Shown here: one piece after another, positions 35,223-44,315 of the stretch | Numbering within the stretch: the first letter of the stretch is position 1 | How the letters are laid out: every line of letters starts with the position of its first letter | Assembly (NCBI GenBank): GCA_035326105.1 | Contig: DAOKYO010000002.1 | Coordinates: forward strand, 1 to 64,000 | From: Bacilli bacterium | GTDB lineage: Bacteria > Bacillota_I > Bacilli_A > RFN20 > CAG-826 | Direction: 5' to 3' | DNA length: 64,000 nucleotides | The notes under the pieces: model-generated | What the model saw: only the letters and a program-made list of their open reading frames with translations | The model's database searches: none | Told to the model about the DNA's origin: nothing | Program-made: the position numbers and the translations under genes

Positions 35223-37835
35223 ATGAAAAAATTAACAGGTAATGAAATTCGATTAATGTGGCTCGATTTTTTTAAGAAACACGGACATGCAATTGAGCCC
35301 GGCGCATCTTTGATTCCCCATAATGATCCCACTCTTCTATGGATTAATTCAGGTGTGGCGGCGTTGAAAAAATATTTTGACGGATCGGTAATACCGGCTA
35401 ACCACCGAATTACCAACGTCCAAAAGTCAATCCGGACCAACGATATTGAAAATGTTGGGAAGACAGCTCGCCATCATACTTTTTTTGAAATGCTCGGCAA
35501 TTTTTCCATCGGTGACTATTTTCGTGAATCGGTCATTCCTTGGGCCTATGAAATTTTAACGAGCGAGGAATACTTTGCCCTCCCCAAGGATAAAGTTTAT
35601 TTTACCTATTTACCGACGGATAAAGACACATATAATCTCTGGCGAAAAGTAGGCGTAAAAGAGGATCACCTTATTCCTTTAGAAGGCAATTTTTGGCAAA
35701 TTGGGGAAGGGCCCTGCGGACCCAACACCGAAGTGTTCTTCGATCGCGGTGAAAAATATGATCCCCTCCATCGCGGAATTGAACTTTTAAAAAACGACGA
35801 GGAGAATGATCGTTACATCGAAATTTGGGGGATTGTCTTTAGTCAATACAATGCCGTTGAAGGCGTGAACCGAGCCGACTATAAAGAACTTCCCAAGAAA
35901 AATATCGATACCGGCGCGGGTCTAGAACGAATTGCCTGTGTTTTACAGGAGACGCCGACCAATTTTGAAACCGATCTATTTCTTCCTATCATCCAGGAAA
36001 CGATGAAAATCAGTAAGCAGCCATATGAGGGCGCTAACTTGATGGCTTACCGCGTTATCGCCGACCATATTAGAGCCTGTACTTTCGCTTTAGCGGATGG
36101 AGCGACTTTTTCTAATGAAGGCCGGGGATATGTTTTACGCCGACTATTAAGAAGAGCTATGCGCTATGGACGGAAAATAAATATCAATCAACCTTTTCTT
36201 TACCTTTTAGTTCATGTTGTCGTCAATAACTTCAAGGACTTTTATCCCTATTTGGTTAAAGAAGAGGAGCGGGTCAGCAAATTAATTAAAGCCGAAGAAG
36301 AAAAATTTATTAAAACTCTCAACAGCGGAGAGCTAATGCTGAGGAATATGCTTGTGCCGGGAACTGCCCTTTCCGGTGACGATGCGTTTAAACTATATGA
36401 TACCTATGGCTTTCCTATTGATTTGACGGTGGAAATTGCCTTGGAACAACAATGCCCAGTAGATATCAAACGTTTTAATGAATTATTGGAAGAACAAAAA
36501 AATCGCGCTCGGGAAGCAAGAAGTGGCGGACAGAGCATGGCGATTCAATCTGCCGATTTAATGAGCTGCCAAGTGAGCAGTGAATTTCTTTACGACTCAC
36601 TTGAGCCCCTGAAGGCCAAGGTGGTGGCGGCTTTTGTCAATGGGAAAAAAGTTGATGCGATCGACGAAGAGGGCGACCTTATTCTTGATAAAACCAATTT
36701 TTACGCGGAGAGTGGCGGACAGGTTTCTGATACCGGGCGCCTGAGCAATAACGAGGTGGATGCGGAAGTAAGCGAAGTTAAAAAAGCTCCCAATCATCAG
36801 CATTTACATCACGTTGTGCTGAATTCAGGAAGCATTCACGTCGGCGATGAATTGCTTATTTCTTTAGACCTCATCCGGCGCCGGGACATTATGCGCAATC
36901 ACTCGGCTACGCATCTTTTAGATACCGCGTTGAGTGAATTTGTCGGTGAGGATACTCATCAGGCGGGAAGTTTTGTCGGACCGGACTATCTGCGGTTTGA
37001 TTTTAATGCCAATGAGGCCTTGTCTTCATTTCAACTGGAAAAGATAGAGGCCCGGGTAAATGAGTTGATCGGCGAATCCCTCACGCAAGAAACAAAGGTG
37101 CTTCCGATTGACGAAGCCAAGAAACTTCAGGCCAAATCGCTTTTTGACGAAAAATATGGCGATGTCGTCCGCGTGGTTTGCTTTGGCGATATGAGTAAAG
37201 AATTCTGCGGAGGCACGCATGTTGCCAACACATCTGAAATCGGCCTTTTTCTGATTGTTAGTGAAAAATCAATCGCGAGCGGAATCAGACGAATTGAAGC
37301 GGTAACTGGTGCCAAAGCATATGACTTAGTTATTGAGAGAAAGAACTTATTATCGGAGATTTCTCGCGAATTGAAAGTTAATTCGTTCGGGGATATTCTT
37401 CTTGCCATCGACTCATTGAAAAAAGAAAAGGATGCGCTTAAGCAGGAATCAATAGTTCTTAAAGATCGCTTAGCTGCAGCCCTAAGCAACGATTTAAAAT
37501 CCAGCTTTATTACCAAAAACCAAGTGAATGTCCTTTTTAGTTATGTCAAAGGTTATGATCGGGAAGGTCTTCTCAAGGTAATTGACGGTCTTAAATCCCA
37601 ATATGAGCAAGCAATTATTGTTTTACTGGGCGATAAAGACGGAAAATATCCTTTGGTTGCTTACTGTTCAGCTCCGGTCATAAAAATGGGGATTGAGGCT
37701 GGAAAGATCATACGCGAATTAACATCAATTTTAGGGGGATCAGGTGGAGGTCGCGCGGATTTAGCGAGTGGCGCCGCTAAAGATGCTTCCAAACAGGACA
37801 AAGTTTTGCCCTACCTTGAAAGTTTAATTAAATGA
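35223..37835 (+). CDS. alaS: Alanyl-tRNA synthetase
   Basis: Charges tRNA-Ala. Class II catalytic core with RHHTFFEMLGNFSIGDYF, the editing domain with the zinc site HSATHLLDTAL and CGGTHV, and a C-terminal C-Ala domain ending GGSGGGRADLASGAAKD. 870 residues is standard. AAGGAG lies before ATG 35223. It is under T-box control and leads an operon with ruvX and a DUF1292 gene, a conserved order in Bacillota (though the usual ireB/yrzL between alaS and ruvX is missing). Confidence 0.97.
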   Translation: MKKLTGNEIRLMWLDFFKKHGHAIEPGASLIPHNDPTLLWINSGVAALKKYFDGSVIPANHRITNVQKSIRTNDIENVGKTARHHTFFEMLGNFSIGDYFRESVIPWAYEILTSEEYFALPKDKVYFTYLPTDKDTYNLWRKVGVKEDHLIPLEGNFWQIGEGPCGPNTEVFFDRGEKYDPLHRGIELLKNDEENDRYIEIWGIVFSQYNAVEGVNRADYKELPKKNIDTGAGLERIACVLQETPTNFETDLFLPIIQETMKISKQPYEGANLMAYRVIADHIRACTFALADGATFSNEGRGYVLRRLLRRAMRYGRKININQPFLYLLVHVVVNNFKDFYPYLVKEEERVSKLIKAEEEKFIKTLNSGELMLRNMLVPGTALSGDDAFKLYDTYGFPIDLTVEIALEQQCPVDIKRFNELLEEQKNRAREARSGGQSMAIQSADLMSCQVSSEFLYDSLEPLKAKVVAAFVNGKKVDAIDEEGDLILDKTNFYAESGGQVSDTGRLSNNEVDAEVSEVKKAPNHQHLHHVVLNSGSIHVGDELLISLDLIRRRDIMRNHSATHLLDTALSEFVGEDTHQAGSFVGPDYLRFDFNANEALSSFQLEKIEARVNELIGESLTQETKVLPIDEAKKLQAKSLFDEKYGDVVRVVCFGDMSKEFCGGTHVANTSEIGLFLIVSEKSIASGIRRIEAVTGAKAYDLVIERKNLLSEISRELKVNSFGDILLAIDSLKKEKDALKQESIVLKDRLAAALSNDLKSSFITKNQVNVLFSYVKGYDREGLLKVIDGLKSQYEQAIIVLLGDKDGKYPLVAYCSAPVIKMGIEAGKIIRELTSILGGSGGGRADLASGAAKDASKQDKVLPYLESLIK

Positions 37836-38281
37836 GCAAGAAAATAATCGGACTTGATCTTGGAACCAAAACACTTGGCATCGCGATTACTTCTAGCGAC
37901 CAAAAGTTTGTGCTTGGAATGGAAACCGTTCGGTTTAATTCCAATGATTATGTAACGGCAGCTAAACGAATTGAGCAAATACTTCAAGAAGAGAATGTGG
38001 AATCAATAATTGTTGGCTATCCCCTAAATATGGATGATCGCAAAGGCCCCCGCGTGGAGGCTGTTGAAAAGTTTAAGCTACTATTGGGCGCATTTTTCCC
38101 ATTAACGCAAATTAAGTTCGTGGATGAGCGTCTTTCCACAATTGAAGCCTATGAAAGGCTCAGTGCTTTAGGCTATAATAAAGCGAAGCAAAAAGAATTG
38201 GTTGATATGTGGGCAGCCAAAGTTATATTAGAGACCTATTTGGCTCAAAGAGAGGAAAAGAACGATGGAACCAAAAGTTGA
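37832..38281 (+). CDS. ruvX: Putative pre-16S rRNA nuclease / Holliday junction resolvase-like
   Basis: YqgF-family RNase H-fold protein of 149 residues, linked to 16S rRNA 5' end processing. Motifs GLDLGTKTLGIAI (first Asp), SIIVGYPLNMDDRKG and VDERLSTIEA (second Asp/Glu). ATGA overlap with the alaS stop indicates coupled translation. Confidence 0.93.
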   Translation: MSKKIIGLDLGTKTLGIAITSSDQKFVLGMETVRFNSNDYVTAAKRIEQILQEENVESIIVGYPLNMDDRKGPRVEAVEKFKLLLGAFFPLTQIKFVDERLSTIEAYERLSALGYNKAKQKELVDMWAAKVILETYLAQREEKNDGTKS

Positions 38282-38531
38282 AAATTCTGAAAAAGAGTTG
38301 ACGCTTACTGATGAGGATGGCAATGAATATCGCTTTGAAATTCTCTTTACTTACGATAATGAGGAAAGAGGAGCAAGTTACGTTTTATTCTTTGACCCAG
38401 CAAGTCCGGAAGAGATCATGATTGCTCGTTATGAGGATGATGGAACCTTAGACATGGAACTCAACGACGATGAGTTCAATGAAGCTAATGAGATTTTAAA
38501 CACGTATAACGAAGATCCACAATTGAAGTAA
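38265..38531 (+). CDS. DUF1292 family protein (YrzB-like)
   Basis: Acidic 88-residue cytoplasmic protein of the DUF1292 family: TDEDGNEYRFEILFTYDNEERGASYVLFFDP is close to the family core (xxDEDGxExxYEVLFTFxxxExxKxYVxxxP). It overlaps ruvX by 17 nt with GAGGAAAAG as ribosome binding site. Function unknown; the alaS-ruvX-DUF1292 linkage is conserved in Bacillota. Confidence 0.88.
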   Translation: MEPKVENSEKELTLTDEDGNEYRFEILFTYDNEERGASYVLFFDPASPEEIMIARYEDDGTLDMELNDDEFNEANEILNTYNEDPQLK

Positions 38532-38540
38532 ATAAAATAA

Positions 38541-38574
38541 AAACCGATTCGCATCAATAACGAATCGTTTTTTT
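38541..38574. terminator. Bidirectional terminator
   Basis: Stem CGATTCG/CGAATCG, loop CATCAATAA, with A-run before and seven T after. It serves the alaS operon and, on the other strand, the chromate transporter pair. Confidence 0.9.
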
Positions 38575-39151
38575 ACGCATAAGCGATTATTCCTAGCGCG
38601 GCCGCGATAACGATTAATATAATCGGCGATAATTTCTTTTTAAAGACAATTTTATGCCCCCAGTATATAAGTCCGGCATCAAACATTAAAACCAAAGATA
38701 TGCGGTCAAAATCGGAGGAAATATGCGGAAATAAGGGGAATATATTCTTGATTACCAGGATGACGCCGGTTGAAACTATAAGCGCAACAATGGTGGGTTG
38801 AACTCCCTTAATAGCCGCCTGAACGTAGCGGTTTTTTTCAAAGCTCTTAAAAATTGAAGCGATAACGAGAATAATTAAAAACGATGGTAAAACAACGGCA
38901 AATGTAGCGGTTAAACTTCCAAGAATTCCCAGCTGACTGGAACCGATAAAAGTGGCCATATTAATGGCAAATGGTCCCGGAGTTGACTCGCTAATCGCAA
39001 TAAAGCGCACGACTTCCTCGTAGCCCATCCATCCCTTGCTGATGACCTCGCTTTGCATTAGTGGAATCATGGCATAGCCACCGCCGAAAGTGAATAGACC
39101 AATCTTAAAAAAAGTCCAGAAAATATCTAGCATTTTTAAAATTATACCCAT
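38573..39151 (-). CDS. chrA: Chromate transporter, half-size (ChrA domain), distal
   Basis: Six-helix half of a CHR-family transporter, 192 residues. KIGLFTFGGGYAMIPLMQSE and ESTPGPFAINMATFIGSSQ are the conserved CHR blocks. Short-chain CHR proteins are typically encoded as adjacent pairs that work together; its partner lies directly upstream with a TAATG overlap and GAGGTG as ribosome binding site. Chromate efflux is the family's known activity, but natural substrate (perhaps sulfate or another anion) is uncertain. Confidence 0.85.
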   Translation of the reverse strand: MGIILKMLDIFWTFFKIGLFTFGGGYAMIPLMQSEVISKGWMGYEEVVRFIAISESTPGPFAINMATFIGSSQLGILGSLTATFAVVLPSFLIILVIASIFKSFEKNRYVQAAIKGVQPTIVALIVSTGVILVIKNIFPLFPHISSDFDRISLVLMFDAGLIYWGHKIVFKKKLSPIILIVIAAALGIIAYA

Positions 39152-39729
39152 TAAATAACACCTCGTTTCGTGTTATTTATCAATCCGTAAAAAAGTAAGC
39201 CCAAAGTCAGGCCGATGATAATAAAATAAATGGAAGAGAAGTTCCATTCAAAAACATTAATCAAAATCTGGGCGCTAAAAGCCACCAGCAAAAGAATAAT
39301 TGAAAAAAAGTTTCGCTGCATTTTTTTGCCTAAAGATATACCGGCGTCAATAATTAAAATCGCCACCGCGGCCTGAATGCCAAGGAAAGCGTTGTTGACA
39401 ATGGTGATTGCCAAAAATTTATCTAAAAATAGTGAAATAGCATAGATGATAATAAAGGAAGGCGTTATTAATCCTAATGTGGCAAATAACGATCCCCAAA
39501 AGCCGGCGACTTTATAGCCGACATAGGTAGCACTGTTAACGGAAATCGGCCCGGGAGTAGATTCGGCGATAACGATAATATTAAATATATCTTCAGTGGT
39601 CATCCATTTATGACGTTCGGTAATCTCACTTTGAATAAGAGGGATCATGGCGTATCCTCCGCCAAAAGTAAATAATCCGATTTTTAAGAAAGTAAAAAAA
39701 AGGGTTTTTATCCGCGTTAATTTTTCCAT
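39151..39729 (-). CDS. chrA: Chromate transporter, half-size (ChrA domain), proximal
   Basis: Partner of the gene above, 192 residues from ATG 39729, chosen because GGAGG lies 6 nt upstream; a longer frame reaching 39873 runs through the greA promoter and lacks a ribosome binding site. FLKIGLFTFGGGYAMIPLIQSE and AESTPGPISVNSATYVGYK repeat the blocks seen in the partner. It is divergent from greA. Confidence 0.85.
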   Translation of the reverse strand: MEKLTRIKTLFFTFLKIGLFTFGGGYAMIPLIQSEITERHKWMTTEDIFNIIVIAESTPGPISVNSATYVGYKVAGFWGSLFATLGLITPSFIIIYAISLFLDKFLAITIVNNAFLGIQAAVAILIIDAGISLGKKMQRNFFSIILLLVAFSAQILINVFEWNFSSIYFIIIGLTLGLLFYGLINNTKRGVI

Positions 39730-39806
39730 TTCCGCCTCCCGACACATTATAACAAAAAAGTGTTTTTTTTCCATAAAATATTGTGCTGGATTATGTCCGG
39801 CAATTT

Positions 39807-39815
39807 TGCTATAAT
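39807..39815 (+). promoter_or_regulatory. Extended -10 promoter for greA
   Basis: TGCTATAAT (TGn plus TATAAT at 39810-39815), about 29 bp before ATG 39844. No matching -35. Confidence 0.55.
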
Positions 39816-39843
39816 ACGTGCGTGCAAAAAGGCAGGTATTACT

Positions 39844-40320
39844 ATGGAAAATCAAAAGTTTACACTCACCCAAGAGGGTTTAGAGAAATTACAAAACGAA
39901 TTAAGTCGCTTAATTAATACGGATCGTCCACAGGTCATCGAGGATCTTGGCGCGGCTAGAGCCCAAGGCGACTTGAGTGAAAATGCCGATTATGATGCCG
40001 CCCGTTCCCGGCAGGCTGAAGTTGAAGGTCGAATTCAACAAATTGAGAATATTTTAGCTAATTCCACCGTTGTAGAATCATCGACCAACAATGACATCGT
40101 GTCCCTGGGCTGCACGGTCACCATTTTGGATCAAAGTGAAAATGCTCAATATATTTATAAGTTGGTGGGAACGATTGAAGCCAAACCTTTAGAGGGATCA
40201 ATCTCGACAACCTGTCCCTTAGGCGAAGCGATTTTAGGCAAGGGTGTCGGCGATGTTTGTGTCGTTAAAACCGAGCCGCCATATAATGTTGAAATTTTAA
40301 AAATTAAAATCGGCGACTAG
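39844..40320 (+). CDS. greA: Transcription elongation factor GreA
   Basis: Rescues backtracked RNA polymerase by stimulating transcript cleavage. 158 residues: N-terminal coiled coil with LTQEGLEKLQNELSRL and the acidic tip LSENADYDAARSRQ, then the FKBP-like C-terminal domain (PLGEAILGKGVGD). ATG 39844 has GGCAGG upstream; a longer frame from 39760 is rejected since it includes the promoter. Confidence 0.95.
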   Translation: MENQKFTLTQEGLEKLQNELSRLINTDRPQVIEDLGAARAQGDLSENADYDAARSRQAEVEGRIQQIENILANSTVVESSTNNDIVSLGCTVTILDQSENAQYIYKLVGTIEAKPLEGSISTTCPLGEAILGKGVGDVCVVKTEPPYNVEILKIKIGD

Positions 40321-40337
40321 TCGCCAAAATGAAGAAG

Positions 40338-40368
40338 AACCTCCTATTTACTAGTAGGAGGTTTTTTT
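40338..40368 (+). terminator. greA terminator that also holds the comEA ribosome binding site
   Basis: Stem AACCTCCTA (40338-40346)/TAGGAGGTT (40355-40363), loop TTTACTAG, T-tract 40362-40368. The 3' arm contains AGGAGG (40356-40361), 7 nt before the comEA ATG at 40369. Read-through transcripts would carry the site paired in the stem; a transcript starting inside the stem would have it free. Confidence 0.85.
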
Positions 40369-40899
40369 ATGGGCAAAATTCTTATTGTAGTGCTGTTAAT
40401 AACGATTGTGTCGCTTTTTGTAATGACGAAAATAGATCCGAATGTCGCAAATAATATCAGCGCGACTTCTCAGTTAAGCGATGCCAATTATTATACAATC
40501 ACGGTTGCCGGGGCTATCACTAAGCCGGGAGCCTATGTTCTACAAAAGGGATCAACGATGGACGACTTGATTTTGGCGGCGGGGGGACCGACCACAAATA
40601 CGGATGAGAGGACTTATTTTTTAGACACAAAGCTGATCGGGGGAATGACTTATTTTATCGGCTCACTTTATGATGAAAATGACGTTTGTAACGATTCACC
40701 GATAATTAAAGTGAACATTAATTCCGATAAAGCGGATGCCTTGCAAACGATAAATGGAATCGGCTCTACTATATCGCAAGCGATAATAAAACATCGCGAA
40801 GACAAAGGTATATTTACTTACTTAGAAGATGTGATGAACGTGTCAGGAGTAGGAACCTCAACCTATACCAAAATTCGTAATTACATCGTTCTTCAGTAA
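40369..40899 (+). CDS. comEA: Competence DNA receptor ComEA
   Basis: Membrane-anchored double-stranded DNA binding protein of natural transformation. N-terminal transmembrane helix (ILIVVLLITIVSLFVM), an SLBB-type domain (TITVAGAITKPGAYVLQKGSTMDDLI), then a pair of helix-hairpin-helix motifs (INSDKADALQTINGIG and LEDVMNVSGVG) typical of ComEA. 176 residues. It overlaps comEC by one base (TAATG). Its ribosome binding site is in the greA terminator stem. Confidence 0.92.
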   Translation: MGKILIVVLLITIVSLFVMTKIDPNVANNISATSQLSDANYYTITVAGAITKPGAYVLQKGSTMDDLILAAGGPTTNTDERTYFLDTKLIGGMTYFIGSLYDENDVCNDSPIIKVNINSDKADALQTINGIGSTISQAIIKHREDKGIFTYLEDVMNVSGVGTSTYTKIRNYIVLQ

Positions 40900-42890
40900 T
40901 GGATTTTCTTTGCCTATTGCTTTTAATATTTACGACCGTCAATGCGGTCAGTGATCCGCGTTGGTGCTGGCTGCTGATTATTGTTATTTTTATTTCTTTA
41001 AAGAAAATTAATTACGCAGTTTTAAAAAGGGTATACACATTTTACCTAATAGTCATCTTGGGCTATGCGTTCATTTATACTCTTAACAATCTAGACCACC
41101 TAATATTTCCCTGTGGAATAGTTTTAGATAGCAGGGATAGTTATGTGATTATCGTCACTCCTTTTCAGCGTTTATATTCCTCTAATGATAATAATTTAAG
41201 AATCGGACAAATCGTGTATTTACCCGAAGCGGTTAGCGAACTAGATTTCTACCACCTGGAAAGTCAATTTGATTTTGAAGTATATTTAAATCAAAAAGGA
41301 GTAATAAAAAGCTATATAGGGAAAAAGGAAGTTTTGATAGATCCCTTGTTTGCGTTACGGTTTCCTAAAGAAAAATGGTTGGAAATTTTTAATTATGATT
41401 CAACCAAAGTAATTTTTTCATCTTTAATATTTAAGGAAAAAGATTATTCGTCTTCCCTTATCGCTCAGGCCAATAAATGGAATATTCTGTCACTTATTAC
41501 CGATAGCGGAGTTCATATTACGTTTGCCTTTTACGGCTATCAACGTATATTTCAATTTATCTTTAAAAACAAAAAAATTGGCTATATTCTATCCTTAACA
41601 ATAATTGCGGTTCTTTTTGTCTTAAACCCTACTCAATTTGCATTTTGGCGACTTCTTTTAAAAATAATACTGACTCATACTCTTTATGCAAAAGCAAAGA
41701 TAAACCGATTAAGAAAAATATGTTTAGAAGGAGTGATATGGCTAAGTCTCGACCCATTTTTGGCTTTGCAAGCCAAGTTTTATCTGCCATTTAGTTTACG
41801 CTTAACAAACGGATTATGTTTTCATAATAAGGCTTTAGACATGCAAGAAAAAGTAAAACGAGGGATCAAATATTTTCTTGTTATGCTTCCGTTTTTACTT
41901 AAAACGCAGGGAAGTATAAACCTTTTAGCCCCTTTTCTTCAATTACTTTTACTGGGCTACACAAACGTTCTGTATTTAATGGGAGCAATGACAGTTTTGC
42001 TACCACCGTTTGGCTTAGTTTTTGAAATGCTATGTCAGATATTGGCTTCTTTGTTCACTTTTATAGCCCCGATTGATAAGTTTAATGTTTTTGGGACGAT
42101 TAATTTTTGGCATCGAGTGCTCTATTATGCTTCATTTTTGCTTTTAGAAATTACCCATGACTTAAAATTAAATATCGGCAAAAAACTGGCTATTGTCATC
42201 TATAGTATCAGCGTTATTTCGCCGTTTTTATCAATCAATAACAGCTTTAAAAACGGAGTCTACTTTATAAATGTTGGTCAGGGAGATGCCATTTTATTAC
42301 GAATAAAAAATCAGGCGCTGCTGATTGATACGGGGGGTTCAACGAGGATGGATATTGCCCAAGAAGTACTGATTCCATTTTTCCGTCGCCAGGGAGTTAA
42401 AAAAATCAATGCGGTGATTATTACGCATAATGATTTTGATCATAATGGGGCTTTGAATTCGCTACAAAGCAATTTCTTAATTGAAAATATTTATTCCGGC
42501 AGAAATCAATTTCCGATTACTTTTAGTGATATCATATTGCATAATTTAAACATCTTTGAAGGCGAAGACGATAACGAGCAATCACTAGTAATCTATATGG
42601 AGTTTATGAGCAAAAAATGGCTTTTTATGGGGGATGCTCCGATGGCGATTGAAGATTATATTATCCAAGAAAATCCTTTGCTTCAATGCGATGTAATAAA
42701 AATTGGCCATCATGGGAGTAACACCTCAACGGGGAGATCATTTATCGAGCAAATTCAACCCAATCAGGCGGTTATATCCGTAGGAAAAAATTCCTACGGA
42801 CATCCGCATCAAAGCGTCTTAGATATACTTACGGAGTACGAAATTGAAGTTCGGCGAACCGACAAAGAAGGAACAATTTATTTCGTATAG
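40899..42890 (+). CDS. comEC: Competence DNA channel ComEC
   Basis: Inner-membrane channel through which single-stranded DNA enters during transformation. N-terminal soluble OB-like part after two helices, a many-helix competence domain (residues about 180-440), and a C-terminal metallo-beta-lactamase-like domain with NVGQGDAILL, THNDFDHNGAL and IKIGHHGSNTSTG. 663 residues is within the family range of about 700-780 but on the short side. Intact reading frame suggests the pathway is functional. Confidence 0.92.
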   Translation: MDFLCLLLLIFTTVNAVSDPRWCWLLIIVIFISLKKINYAVLKRVYTFYLIVILGYAFIYTLNNLDHLIFPCGIVLDSRDSYVIIVTPFQRLYSSNDNNLRIGQIVYLPEAVSELDFYHLESQFDFEVYLNQKGVIKSYIGKKEVLIDPLFALRFPKEKWLEIFNYDSTKVIFSSLIFKEKDYSSSLIAQANKWNILSLITDSGVHITFAFYGYQRIFQFIFKNKKIGYILSLTIIAVLFVLNPTQFAFWRLLLKIILTHTLYAKAKINRLRKICLEGVIWLSLDPFLALQAKFYLPFSLRLTNGLCFHNKALDMQEKVKRGIKYFLVMLPFLLKTQGSINLLAPFLQLLLLGYTNVLYLMGAMTVLLPPFGLVFEMLCQILASLFTFIAPIDKFNVFGTINFWHRVLYYASFLLLEITHDLKLNIGKKLAIVIYSISVISPFLSINNSFKNGVYFINVGQGDAILLRIKNQALLIDTGGSTRMDIAQEVLIPFFRRQGVKKINAVIITHNDFDHNGALNSLQSNFLIENIYSGRNQFPITFSDIILHNLNIFEGEDDNEQSLVIYMEFMSKKWLFMGDAPMAIEDYIIQENPLLQCDVIKIGHHGSNTSTGRSFIEQIQPNQAVISVGKNSYGHPHQSVLDILTEYEIEVRRTDKEGTIYFV

Positions 42891-42915
42891 AGACACCATT
42901 TGATATAATAAAAAT

Positions 42916-43866
42916 ATGATTTATATAATCTTTGGTAAAGAGCCACTTCTGATTCGTAATACAGTTAAAAAAACGATGATTTCGCTTATTAAAGAGCCGA
43001 ATAGTTTTAATTATTCGCAACTTGATGCCGGCGACACATCGCTGGAGCAACTTTTGGATGAACTCGAAACCAACTCGTTAACCGGTGAGCAAAAAGTCAT
43101 TGTTTATAGCAATGCTGATTTTTTAAAGGACGCAAAGAAAATAGATGCTGATGTTTTAGACCGATTTAAAAGTTTCTTTGCCGATGAGGCTTCGATAAAT
43201 AATTTGATTTTTACGGTATTAGGTGAATCGATAAATAAAAAAAATCCCCTGATTGCCATTTTACCCAAAAATGTAAAAGTGTTGGAACTGCAGACGATAA
43301 CCTCAGCCACTTGGCCGGAACTTGTTCGCCGCACCTTTGAAAAAAATGGGGCGATAATTGATGATGATGCCCGTGAAGAACTTTTGCAACGGGTAAGTAA
43401 CAACGTATCCAGTTTTGTTAATGAGGCAAATAAACTTTCCACCTATACATCCCACGTTCGTTTGGAAGATGTGGAGGCCCTTGTTCCGCGGCCATTAGAG
43501 GAGAAGAGTTATCTTTTAACCGGATATCTTTTGCAAAAAAAATTAAAGCCGGCGCTTGAACTGGTTGAAGATTTGATGATGCAAAACTTACAACCAGTTG
43601 TTTTAATTTCGACTTTAGCCAACCAGTTGCGCTTGTTTTCTTTAGTCGCTTATCAAAAAGAAAACAATATTCCGGAAAGTCAAATCGCCAGTGATCTAAA
43701 ACTCCATCCTTATCGTTTAAAAATGATTATAAAAGATCTTGGCCGCCGGACGAGCAAAGACGTACTTAATATTCTCGATCACTTGTTTATGCTGGATTAT
43801 AAAATTAAGAGTGGAAAAATCGATGCGAAAGAAGGTTTTGATTTTTTTCTGATCGAATCATGTTAA
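42916..43866 (+). CDS. holA: DNA polymerase III subunit delta
   Basis: Clamp-loader subunit that opens the beta clamp. 316 residues, with MIYIIFGKEPLLIRNTVKK at the start, the delta-specific TSLEQLLDELETNSLTGEQKVIV block and VVLISTLANQLRLFSLVAY near the end. It usually follows comEC in Bacillota, and rpsT follows it in convergent orientation, as here. TATAAT at about 42903 could add a promoter. Confidence 0.92.
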   Translation: MIYIIFGKEPLLIRNTVKKTMISLIKEPNSFNYSQLDAGDTSLEQLLDELETNSLTGEQKVIVYSNADFLKDAKKIDADVLDRFKSFFADEASINNLIFTVLGESINKKNPLIAILPKNVKVLELQTITSATWPELVRRTFEKNGAIIDDDAREELLQRVSNNVSSFVNEANKLSTYTSHVRLEDVEALVPRPLEEKSYLLTGYLLQKKLKPALELVEDLMMQNLQPVVLISTLANQLRLFSLVAYQKENNIPESQIASDLKLHPYRLKMIIKDLGRRTSKDVLNILDHLFMLDYKIKSGKIDAKEGFDFFLIESC

Positions 43867-43872
43867 AGAGGC

Positions 43873-43898
43873 AATAAAAAAACCGGATGATTCCGGTT
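43873..43898 (-). terminator. Terminator of rpsT
   Basis: On the minus strand AACCGG, loop AATCAT, CCGGTT, then TTTTTTTATT. The stem begins at the rpsT stop codon. Confidence 0.85.
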
Positions 43899-44160
43899 AG
43901 TTTATTGAATTGACGAGACCAGCCAAGTGACTCTTTTGCCGAGCAGCTGTCCGGTAATGGGTAATGCCCTTGCTGACTGACTTATCAATCAAGCGATTGG
44001 CAGCATTGAGTTCATTTTGTGCTAAAACTTTGTCGCCAGCATTAACCGCGGAAACAACTTTTTTGCTTGCGGTCTTAATTTGTGTTTTATAGTTAACATT
44101 TCTTAAGCGCGCTTTTTCATTGGTTCCAACCCGTTTAATTTGGGATTTAATATTTGCCAT
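43897..44160 (-). CDS. rpsT: 30S ribosomal protein S20
   Basis: Binds the 5' domain of 16S rRNA. 87 residues from ATG 44160: MANIKSQIKRVGTNEKARLRN is the typical S20 start, and HYRTAARQKSHLAGLVNS the end. AGAGGTGAAGACA gives the ribosome binding site; a longer frame to 44244 is rejected. Confidence 0.96.
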   Translation of the reverse strand: MANIKSQIKRVGTNEKARLRNVNYKTQIKTASKKVVSAVNAGDKVLAQNELNAANRLIDKSVSKGITHYRTAARQKSHLAGLVNSIN

Positions 44161-44315
44161 TGTCTTCACCTCTTTCGATACGCTTTGCATTATAGCAAAA
44201 TAGTAATATAACGGCAACAACTTTTTCCTTATTAGCGCAATCAAAAAAACGCGGTTTTTTTCAATTTATAATCACGGCTATTGTATAATAAATAAAGAAG
44301 TGAGGATCAATCGAT

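Noticed and set aside
39730..39873. N-terminal extension of the proximal chromate transporter
   Set aside because: It crosses the greA promoter, has no ribosome binding site and is not hydrophobic; GGAGG before ATG 39729 marks the start.
44161..44244. N-terminal extension of S20
   Set aside because: S20 begins MANIKS with AGAGGTGAAG upstream; the extension is not part of the family.
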